Shown: positions 26,938 to 34,022 of the stretch, one piece after another | Position numbering within the stretch: the stretch's first letter is position 1 | Layout of the letters: each line of letters begins with the position of its first letter | NCBI RefSeq assembly: GCF_003991905.1 | Contig: NZ_RSCL01000046.1 | Span: 1 to 50,013 of the forward strand | Length of the DNA stretch: 50,013 nucleotides | Source: Dulcicalothrix desertica PCC 7102 | GTDB taxonomy: Bacteria > Cyanobacteriota > Cyanobacteriia > Cyanobacteriales > Nostocaceae | Direction of reading: 5' to 3' | Program-made: the position numbers and the translations under genes | The notes under the pieces: generated by a model | Seen by the model: the letters and a program-made list of their open reading frames with translations, nothing else | Told to the model about the DNA's origin: nothing | Databases searched by the model: none

Positions 26938-27597
26938 TTAATCTATATATTGCACGACATCTTGTGTCTCGAATCTAATTTTGGGTCTTTCTGCACTTTT
27001 GTCTTCAGCAGAACGATACCCTGCGGGACATACGACAACGGCAGCGTACCCTTGTTCTGGTAGTCCTAGCACTTCATCATATTTTGAAGGCACAAATCCT
27101 TCCATTGGACAAGTATCAATACCTAATAATGCAGCAGTGGTCATGAATTGCCCTAACGCGATGTAAACTTGTCGGGTTGACCACTCGTTTAAATCAAGAG
27201 GATATGGGGGTTTTTCCATAAATCCTTTGACGACTCCAGCAAATTTTGCCAAGTTTTCTACAGGTACTTGTTGAACTTCAGCCATCCGCGCAACGTAACG
27301 GTCTACATATTCTGCGTCGATATCTTTTTTAATCGCAAATACTACTAAATGAGATGCGTCTACTACTTGTGCTTGCCCCCAAGAATGTGGTAAAAGCTGC
27401 TGACGTATTCCTGGGTTGTTGACTACAAAAAATTTCCAAGGCTGTAGTCCAAACGATGACGGCGCCAGTACCATACTTTGCTCTAGTACTTTCCACACAT
27501 CACTGGGAATTTTTTTGTCGGCATCGAATTTTTTGGTAGCGTAACGCCATTTCAGTTGCTCTAACACCGTTTCAGGCGCCGATACTGTGGTAATCAT
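26938..27597 (-). CDS. Nitroreductase-family NAD(P)H-dependent oxidoreductase
   Basis: This roughly 219-residue FMN-dependent enzyme of the NfsB/YdgI class shows the N-terminal RYATKKFDADKKI (FMN phosphate-binding Arg), APSSFGLQPWKFFVV and a late GYAAVVVCPAGYRSAEDK segment. It probably reduces quinones or nitro compounds with NAD(P)H in the cytosol; the natural substrate is unknown. The ATG at 27597 is preferred over the TTG two codons upstream. It lies 37 bp downstream of the histidine kinase stop on the same strand and may be co-transcribed with it. Confidence 0.92.
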   Translation of the reverse strand: MITTVSAPETVLEQLKWRYATKKFDADKKIPSDVWKVLEQSMVLAPSSFGLQPWKFFVVNNPGIRQQLLPHSWGQAQVVDASHLVVFAIKKDIDAEYVDRYVARMAEVQQVPVENLAKFAGVVKGFMEKPPYPLDLNEWSTRQVYIALGQFMTTAALLGIDTCPMEGFVPSKYDEVLGLPEQGYAAVVVCPAGYRSAEDKSAERPKIRFETQDVVQYID

Positions 27598-27634
27598 ACA
27601 CAATAATCATGATAGTTCCTTACTAACTATAACC

Positions 27635-28825
27635 TCACGCACCCGATATTTTGATGGGAAATGTCACTTGAAAGGTTGAACCAAAGTTGACTTCGGATGT
27701 AACTTCTATTTTTCCTTGTAGTAGTTTTACTAGCCTTGTTACAATTGCTAGTCCTAACCCGGTACTGTTGGGAGGGTATGATTTATCTTCGCGGTTAACA
27801 CGGTAATATGGTTCAAATATTTTTGTTTGGTCTTCTTTACTTATTCCTATTCCAGTGTCAATTACTGCTAATCTCCATTTTTCACTGCCTAATTGTTCAC
27901 AGTTAATTTTTATACTTCCTGATTCAGTGTAGCGAATTGCGTTGCTTACCAGATTGGTAATTATTTGTTGTAACTGTAATGAGTCTGTAATAACTTCGAT
28001 TGGCGCCTTACAATCTACTGTTATTGTCAAATTTTTAGTCCGCGCGAGAGGTTGCATCATTTCGTGAACGTTTTTAATAACTTCGCACACGTTTGTAGGT
28101 GCAGTTTTTACTTTCAGTTTTCCAGCATCAAACCGCGAAATCTCTAATACGTTGTTGATAAGGCGAAGTAGTTGCCTTCCATTGTTTAGTATATGCTCAA
28201 TATGCGCTAAATTATTATACTTCTCTCTAACTTCGGGTGGTTGTTGCTGTACACGCAAAAATAAATCTGAATACCCGATTATAGAAGTTAAGGGATTTTT
28301 TAGTTCGTGTGCTAAAAATGAAACGTTGTCTTGATTTGCACGCACTAAACGATTCAATTCTTCGTTATTTAATTTCAGTTGACTTTGCAACTGTTGTAAT
28401 TCATGTAACCGCTCGCTTACGTAACTCTTGAAACATTGAGCTACCGCTTCATCTATGACTGCATCAATTATTCGTATCGCGCGAATCGCTTTTATAGTGT
28501 TTATACTCACTAAATCTTTTTCAAGAGTATCAAATATTACTGTTTTCAATAAATGATATTCCCTTGCAATTTCTAATGGGTCATATCCTTGTCTTGCTCT
28601 AAGAACACCATGTTGTAAACTAGCTTTAACAATCGTTTGAATATCATTATCGTGAGATTCCACTAGTACATGTGACATCGCCTTGAGTACGTCAGGGAGA
28701 TGGTCAATTATAGCGCTCGAACGCAATTTGTCAGCAGTGGTGATCTGTCTGTCCTTACGGACTTCTGCTAGCCATTCATTTGTAATTGCGTCGGTCTTTT
28801 CTAGTAACAGATCACTAACATTCAT
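27635..28825 (-). CDS. Soluble sensor histidine kinase with RsbRD-like N-terminal domain
   Basis: 396 residues, no transmembrane helix. An N-terminal helical domain (about 1-135; ITNEWLAEVRKDRQIT, GVLRARQGYDPLEIAREYHL) resembles the RsbRD_N regulatory domain. A short coiled coil follows, then a HisKA domain with the phospho-acceptor His in FLAHELKNPLTSIIGYS (about residue 173). The HATPase domain has N-box NLVSNAIRYTE, G1 DTGIGI and G2 GLGLAIV. It should autophosphorylate and pass phosphate to an unlinked response regulator; none is encoded nearby. The signal is unknown. The downstream neighbour is a nitroreductase. Confidence 0.9.
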   Translation of the reverse strand: MNVSDLLLEKTDAITNEWLAEVRKDRQITTADKLRSSAIIDHLPDVLKAMSHVLVESHDNDIQTIVKASLQHGVLRARQGYDPLEIAREYHLLKTVIFDTLEKDLVSINTIKAIRAIRIIDAVIDEAVAQCFKSYVSERLHELQQLQSQLKLNNEELNRLVRANQDNVSFLAHELKNPLTSIIGYSDLFLRVQQQPPEVREKYNNLAHIEHILNNGRQLLRLINNVLEISRFDAGKLKVKTAPTNVCEVIKNVHEMMQPLARTKNLTITVDCKAPIEVITDSLQLQQIITNLVSNAIRYTESGSIKINCEQLGSEKWRLAVIDTGIGISKEDQTKIFEPYYRVNREDKSYPPNSTGLGLAIVTRLVKLLQGKIEVTSEVNFGSTFQVTFPIKISGA

Positions 28826-29382
28826 TATTGATTCTTAAAATTGAGAATAATATTATTTTTATTGCAATTATTTTAGCTATGTAACTGTCATTAGCAATAA
28901 ATAAAAATATTTTATCTATCTTAAGGAGTAATTACAACAGTGTTTAACTAAGTTAATGTGAATTAAGACCTATACAACAATAAGTAATGCTAATCCTAAA
29001 GGTAGATAGGTATACAGTAGTATTAATGTTATAATTTATATTTAGAGTAAGTCAGCCTAATTCGATAGTAAAAATTATACTTATGAAAACTAAGTATATA
29101 TAGGAACTTTCGGAACGGAGGAACCAATTTTGGGGCGTATCTTTTTAAAGTTCTGAGTAGAAAGTGCTGAGTGCTGAGAAATAAACCCACTCAGAACTCA
29201 GGACTCGTAACTTTAAAAAGAGGAGTATCTCTCAACTCTAGCCCGTCAGCTAACTTCGTAGGCATTGAGAGGAAACTGAAAAGATAGCGCTATATTAATT
29301 TTAGTGTTGCAATCTTAATCAGATATCCTCGGCTGGTACTGCTCGGATTTTTGTACCTACTAAAATCTGTTGAGGTTGCTCT
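28826..29382. repeat. Intergenic with inverted repeat of the CTGAGTGCTGAG type
   Basis: Apart from the NtcA-like promoter (separate entry), this gap holds an inverted repeat: CTTTTTAAAGTT at 29141-29152 and AACTTTAAAAAG at 29209-29220. The loop is made of AGTGCTGAGTGCTGAG and CTCAGAACTCAGGACT tracts. If transcribed in the 5' UTR of the transporter operon it would form a long stem. No gene is seen. Confidence 0.6.
29002..29042 (+). promoter_or_regulatory. Candidate NtcA-activated promoter
   Basis: GTA-GATAGGTA-TAC at 29002-29015 matches the NtcA consensus GTA-N8-TAC exactly. A TATATT box at 29037-29042 (fits TA-N3-T) lies 21 bp after it, the spacing of class II NtcA promoters. The operon start codon is about 340 bp downstream, implying a long leader. 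NtcA is the global nitrogen regulator of cyanobacteria; control is inferred from sequence only. Confidence 0.6.
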
Positions 29383-30222
29383 GTGATATTCCAATTAAAT
29401 TTAGCAGCAATTGCAGCGGTTGCTGGGCAAGCGGTATGGCGCCGTTCTAAACCCTTCATTTTGCGCGATAGTTTTCTGCTGCCTTGTTTGGGGTTTTTGG
29501 GGGTCATTTTGTTATGGTGGATAATTGCAATTTTAAACCCTCAACTAATGCCAACTCCAGCAGAGGCATTAGTTGCTAATCTTGACTATATAATGAATCC
29601 GTTTTTTGAACGCGGACCTGGTAACTTGGGAATCGGTTGGTTACTAATAGCTAGTTTGCGTCGGGTGTTAATCGGATTTGGACTAGGCGCCCTAGTTGCT
29701 ATTCCTGTCGGGTTTTTAGTTGGTATGTCCAAGCAAGCGATGATGGCACTTAATCCTGTCATTCAAATCTTTAAACCTGTATCACCTTTGGCTTGGCTAC
29801 CAATTTCTCTGGCTATTTTCAATCTTGCAGACCCATCAGCGATTTTTGTAATTTTTATTACTTCGCTTTGGCCTACTATCATTAATACAGCTTTGGGAGT
29901 ATCGAGTGTTCCCAAAGATTATATTGATGTTGCGCGAGTTATAGAAATGCCGCGTTGGCGCCAAATCACCAAAATTATTTTACCTGCAAGTCTGCCTTAT
30001 ATTTTTACGGGTTTACGAATTAGCTTAGGAATAGCTTGGCTTGTAATTGTGGCAGTAGAAATGTTAACAGGTGGTGTTGGAATTGGATTTTTTGTTTGGG
30101 ACGAATGGAGTCGTCTTAATTTAAACTCTGTTTTTCTGGCAGTCTTTGTAATAGGTTTAACTGGACTATTACTTGATTACGCTGTTACTAAACTCCAAGA
30201 ATTTGTTACTCATCGTAAATAG
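29383..30222 (+). CDS. NrtB/CmpB-type ABC transporter permease
   Basis: This 279-residue inner-membrane permease has about six helices and the EAA-type loop (DVARVIEMPRWRQITKIILP). The LIASLRRVLIGFGLGALVAIP and FKPVSPLAWLPISLAIF segments are typical of the nitrate/bicarbonate/cyanate group. It starts with GTG at 29383, since an in-frame stop lies just upstream and no ATG fits. A weak GAGG lies about 10 bp before. It is first in an operon with the binding protein (12 bp) and the ATPase (35 bp). The NtcA-like promoter favours nitrate/nitrite or cyanate over bicarbonate. Confidence 0.9.
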   Translation: MIFQLNLAAIAAVAGQAVWRRSKPFILRDSFLLPCLGFLGVILLWWIIAILNPQLMPTPAEALVANLDYIMNPFFERGPGNLGIGWLLIASLRRVLIGFGLGALVAIPVGFLVGMSKQAMMALNPVIQIFKPVSPLAWLPISLAIFNLADPSAIFVIFITSLWPTIINTALGVSSVPKDYIDVARVIEMPRWRQITKIILPASLPYIFTGLRISLGIAWLVIVAVEMLTGGVGIGFFVWDEWSRLNLNSVFLAVFVIGLTGLLLDYAVTKLQEFVTHRK

Positions 30223-30234
30223 GTATTTAAGAGT

Positions 30235-31644
30235 ATGAGTAACATAAATAATAATTGGACACGGCGCCATTTTATCCAAGGTGTAGGATCGACCGCAGCT
30301 CTTAGCGTCCTTTCTTCGTGTGCTGTCAAGGCAAACCGGGCACCACAGGGTTTATCAAAGCAAGCATTAGAAATTGAACAGGTTGTTAATCCCAAAACTC
30401 TCGAAAAACCTAATTTGACTATTGGTTATGTACCAGTAAACGATTGTGCGCCATTTGCTATCGCCTGGGAAAAAGGATTTTTTCGTAAGTACGGCTTAAA
30501 TGTAACCCTTAGTCGTGAAGCTAGTTGGGGAACATCGCGCGATGGAATCATTTTTGGACGTTTGGATGCTTCTCCGGTTGTATGCGGCGCCGTCACAAAC
30601 GCTCGTACAGGTGCAGAAGGCGCCCGTCATGCTCCATTATGTGCAGCGATGACAATTCACCGTCACGGTAATGCCTTAACTATGAATAAGGTAATGTGGG
30701 AAGCTGGGTTGCGACCGTGGAAAGACTATAACGGTGATTTAGAAACGTTTGGACGTGATTTTCGTAATTACTTCGGTAAATTACCTTCAGAAAAGCGCGT
30801 TTGGGCAGTTGTACTGAGTTCTGCTATATACGAATATTTTGTTCGTTACTTAGCTGCGGCTGCGGGAGTGGCGCCAGATGAAGAGTTTCGGATTATAATT
30901 GTCCCCCCACCGCAAATGGTGGTAAATATGCGAATTGGAGCAATGCAGGGTTATATGGTGGCAGAACCTTGGAACACGCGCGCCATTACTGGTAACGAAG
31001 GTATTGGCTTTACGTTTGCTCAGGGACGCGAAATATGGCATGGACACCCAGATAGGTTACTTGCTGTAATGGAGTCGTTTATTAAAGAAAATCCCAAAAC
31101 TTATCGGTCGTTGGTTAAAGCGATGATTGAAGCTTGTCGATACTGTGGCAACCCCAAAAACCATGAAGAAGTCGCGAAAATTATCTCTGACCGCTCATTT
31201 ACAGGCGCCAAACCCAAGCTAACTCGTCCGGGAATCGTAGGAGAATACAATTATGGTGGTTTTGATGGGAATAAACGCATAGTATCATCACCTGAAACAA
31301 CAATATTTTTTGATTTACCAGCTTCTTTAGCGCGTATTCCTAACGACCATTCAACATTTATGTGGCAGTCTGAAAGTTTATGGTTAATGACACAGGCTAC
31401 AAGATGGGGACAAAATAAAGGATTTCCTAAAGATGCTGAACTGCTAGCGCGCAAAGCATGGCGAACAGACTTGTATCGTGAAATTGCAGCAGAAATGGGT
31501 ATTGAATCACCAAAAGAAGATTACAAAATCGAGCTTGCTGATAATTTTATTGATAAAAAACCATTTGACCCCAGCGACCCTATAGGATATCTCAAAAGTT
31601 TTGAAATTCGCGCAAACCGTCCTCAATCCTTCTTCATGTCCTAA
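30235..31644 (+). CDS. NrtA/CmpA-type substrate-binding lipoprotein
   Basis: This 469-residue periplasmic binding protein is membrane-tethered. A twin-arginine signal (TRRHFIQGVGSTAALS) ends in a lipobox, SVLSSC, so export by Tat and lipid attachment are likely. The binding domain runs from LTIGYVPVNDCAPFAIAWEKGFF to about residue 440 and carries the family motifs WGTSRDGIIFGRLDAS and NMRIGAMQGYMVAEPWN. Family members bind nitrate/nitrite (NrtA), bicarbonate (CmpA) or cyanate (CynA); I could not assign the ligand from residues alone. The second-position placement after the permease is unusual, since the binding-protein gene usually comes first. Confidence 0.9.
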   Translation: MSNINNNWTRRHFIQGVGSTAALSVLSSCAVKANRAPQGLSKQALEIEQVVNPKTLEKPNLTIGYVPVNDCAPFAIAWEKGFFRKYGLNVTLSREASWGTSRDGIIFGRLDASPVVCGAVTNARTGAEGARHAPLCAAMTIHRHGNALTMNKVMWEAGLRPWKDYNGDLETFGRDFRNYFGKLPSEKRVWAVVLSSAIYEYFVRYLAAAAGVAPDEEFRIIIVPPPQMVVNMRIGAMQGYMVAEPWNTRAITGNEGIGFTFAQGREIWHGHPDRLLAVMESFIKENPKTYRSLVKAMIEACRYCGNPKNHEEVAKIISDRSFTGAKPKLTRPGIVGEYNYGGFDGNKRIVSSPETTIFFDLPASLARIPNDHSTFMWQSESLWLMTQATRWGQNKGFPKDAELLARKAWRTDLYREIAAEMGIESPKEDYKIELADNFIDKKPFDPSDPIGYLKSFEIRANRPQSFFMS

Positions 31645-31679
31645 TTAGTACACACACTATCTTCGTATATAGGTATACA

Positions 31680-32516
31680 ATGAAATCTACCATTTACCCA
31701 ACAAGTGACCAGGAGTCAAATTTGAATAGTCCTGCATTTTTGGAAGTAATCAATTTACGTAAGTCTTATCGTAAACAAGACAACAATGAGTTTGTAGTGC
31801 TAGATAAAGTTAATCTTACGATTGGCGAAAATGAATATATTTCTGTAATTGGGCATTCGGGATGTGGTAAATCTACACTCCTTAAAATCGTGGCAGGTTT
31901 AGAAAAAGCAACTGCCGGGCGAGTGCTACTTGATGGCAAAGAAATTCGTAAACCTGGCGCCGAAAGAATGATGGTGTTTCAGCAATACTCATTATTACCT
32001 TGGTTAACTGTGCGAGAAAATATTCGTCTAGCAATAGATGAGGTATTAAAAAATGCCACTCGTGCTGAAAAAGTCAGTATTGTTAACGAGCATTTGGCAA
32101 TGGTAAATTTGACTGCTGCAGCCGATAAATACCCTGATGAATTATCGGGAGGGATGAAACAGCGTGTAGGTATAGCACGTGCATTAGCGATTCGCCCTAA
32201 AATGCTGTTAATGGACGAGCCATTTGGCGCCTTGGATGCATTAACGCGCGGTAAATTACAGCGTCAAGTGTTAGATATCTGGGAAAATCACAAACAAGCG
32301 GTAATGATGATTACTCACGATGTCGATGAAGCAATCTACATGTCAGATCGCATCGTTCTTATGACCAATGGACCTAGTGCTAATATTGGTGAAATTCTAG
32401 ACGTACCCTTCTCTCATCCTAGAAATCTCTCAGAAATGCGAAACTCAAAAGAGTATTATGAACTTCGTAACTATGCTCTTAATTTCCTTGAACAAAACTT
32501 TACCGCAGATGATTAG
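31680..32516 (+). CDS. NrtD/CmpD-type ABC transporter ATP-binding protein
   Basis: This 278-residue ATPase has Walker A GHSGCGKST (about residue 60), Q-loop VFQQYSLLPWLTVREN, signature LSGGMKQRVGIARA, Walker B MLLMDEPFGALDALTRG and switch TH. It is the short NrtD/CynD kind. No NrtC-like ATPase with a fused binding-protein domain is present, so feedback through such a domain is absent. It ends the operon at a clear terminator (32562-32593). Confidence 0.93.
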   Translation: MKSTIYPTSDQESNLNSPAFLEVINLRKSYRKQDNNEFVVLDKVNLTIGENEYISVIGHSGCGKSTLLKIVAGLEKATAGRVLLDGKEIRKPGAERMMVFQQYSLLPWLTVRENIRLAIDEVLKNATRAEKVSIVNEHLAMVNLTAAADKYPDELSGGMKQRVGIARALAIRPKMLLMDEPFGALDALTRGKLQRQVLDIWENHKQAVMMITHDVDEAIYMSDRIVLMTNGPSANIGEILDVPFSHPRNLSEMRNSKEYYELRNYALNFLEQNFTADD

Positions 32517-32561
32517 TTCAAATTTTAAATGTCATAAAAATTAAAAAAATCCAAAAAGTGC

Positions 32562-32593
32562 AAAACAACTACCTTGAATAGGTAGTTGTTTTT
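32562..32593 (+). terminator. Rho-independent terminator after the transporter operon
   Basis: 12-bp arms AAAACAACTACC and GGTAGTTGTTTT around a TTGAATA loop, ending in a T-run. It separates the ABC operon from the permease gene at 32657. Confidence 0.85.
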
Positions 32594-32656
32594 AACTAAT
32601 ATGAGACCATCTTATCAGAGATTGTCAGAAATTTGATAGTTAATTAGGGGTATTCG

Positions 32657-33994
32657 ATGGAAAATTGGCAAGCATTAGTCAGCATTATCACATTTTTGTG
32701 CGTTATTTTTTTAATCATGACTGAGTGGGTACACTTGACAATTGCAACTTTATTAGGTGCATTATTGCTTGTATTTACCAATGTCATGACTTTAAAAGAC
32801 GCTGTTGGTTACATTGGTAACAGTCACGGTACTTTAGCATTATTTTTTGGTGTAATGGTTCTAGTTCGAGCATTTGAACCAACTAAAATTTTTGAGTATT
32901 TAGCTACACAACTAGTAATTTTAGCCAAAGGTGAAGGTAAACGGTTACTTTTAGGTATTGTGTTAATTACAACCCCAATTTGCGCTGTCTTACCTAATGC
33001 AACTACAGTTATGTTACTGGCGCCTTTAATTCCTCCAATGGCAGAAGAAGTGGGAGTAAATTTTGTACCATTACTTTTATTACTAGTATTTGTTGCGAAT
33101 AGTGCAGGACTGTTAACAATTGTTGGTGACCCAGCTACATATATTGTTGGTGATGCCATAAATCTAAGTTTTACCGATTACTTATATCGCTTAAGTTTCG
33201 GTGGAGCAATTGCTATTTTGACCGTTACTGCCACCTTACCATTTTTATTTCGTAAAATTTGGAATACAAAACTTGATACTTTACAAGAACTACCGCACCC
33301 CAAAATTAATCATCCACGTGTTTTAGCATTAGGAGGGTTAATAGTAGCTCTAGTTTTACTATTTTTTGTCATAGGTGAAGGGTTGCCAGTACCAGTTTCA
33401 CCTGCTGCCGTAGCTCTTTTAGGCGCCGGATTAGCAATGCTGCTTGCACACAATAGTAAAATTGATTCGGTGAACAATATTCTTCGTGATGTTGACTGGA
33501 GTACACTTATCTTTTTTATGAGTATATTTGTTTTAATCGGAGGGTTAGAAAAGACAGGAGTAATTAATAACTTATCTGGAGTATTCGCAGCAGTATTGGG
33601 AAAAAATATTGCTTTAGGTTCAATCTTTTTAATATTTTTTGTGGGATTAGTATCGAGTGTTGTTCCGAATATTCCATTAGTAGTAGCAATGGTGCCCCTA
33701 CTTAAACAATATGTAGTTAATATTGGCATGGCGCCTGCCGAAATTCTTCAATCTGGTTTTAATGGACAATTTCCTCCAGAAGTACTACCTTTGTTTTATG
33801 CAATGATGTTTGGCGCCACGTTAGGAGGTAATGGTACATTGGTTGGAGCATCATCAAATATAGTAGCAGCAGGTGTATCTGAACAACATGGGCGCCGTAT
33901 TTCGTTTAAAACCTTCTTAAAGTACGGCATACCAGTAATGGTGTTACAACTCATAACTTCAGCAATATACGTATTTTTCCGTTTCTTGCGGTAG
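32657..33994 (+). CDS. ArsB/SLC13-type ion permease
   Basis: This 445-residue protein with about 11-12 hydrophobic helices belongs to the ion transporter superfamily that includes ArsB, NhaD and the SLC13/P-protein group. The repeated half motifs TTPICAVLPNATTVMLLAPL and FVGLVSSVVPNIPLVVAMVP are diagnostic of the inverted-repeat fold. The ion could be arsenite, Na+/H+ or an organic anion; no ars operon genes are nearby. The last 53 bp of its coding region are repeated in direct orientation at 46998-47050, at the other side of the RiPP locus. This end therefore appears to be a junction. Confidence 0.85.
   Translation: MENWQALVSIITFLCVIFLIMTEWVHLTIATLLGALLLVFTNVMTLKDAVGYIGNSHGTLALFFGVMVLVRAFEPTKIFEYLATQLVILAKGEGKRLLLGIVLITTPICAVLPNATTVMLLAPLIPPMAEEVGVNFVPLLLLLVFVANSAGLLTIVGDPATYIVGDAINLSFTDYLYRLSFGGAIAILTVTATLPFLFRKIWNTKLDTLQELPHPKINHPRVLALGGLIVALVLLFFVIGEGLPVPVSPAAVALLGAGLAMLLAHNSKIDSVNNILRDVDWSTLIFFMSIFVLIGGLEKTGVINNLSGVFAAVLGKNIALGSIFLIFFVGLVSSVVPNIPLVVAMVPLLKQYVVNIGMAPAEILQSGFNGQFPPEVLPLFYAMMFGATLGGNGTLVGASSNIVAAGVSEQHGRRISFKTFLKYGIPVMVLQLITSAIYVFFRFLR
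33938..33990 (+). repeat. 53-bp direct repeat, left copy (permease 3' end)
   Basis: ATGGTGTTACAACTCATAAC onward, within the last codons of the permease gene. It matches 46998-47050 with two differences (TTA/CTA and GCA/GCG), both synonymous in this frame. The 13,060-bp offset brackets the whole RiPP locus. Confidence 0.92.
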
Positions 33995-33999
33995 CAGTA

Positions 34000-34018
34000 G
34001 GGTGGGCAGTGCCCACCC
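34000..34018. terminator. GC-rich hairpin between convergent genes
   Basis: GGGTGGGC-AGT-GCCCACCC between the permease stop (33994) and the NHLP transporter stop (34023). It is a strong 8-bp stem without a U-run. It may stop transcription from both sides. Confidence 0.6.
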
Positions 34019-34022
34019 ATAG

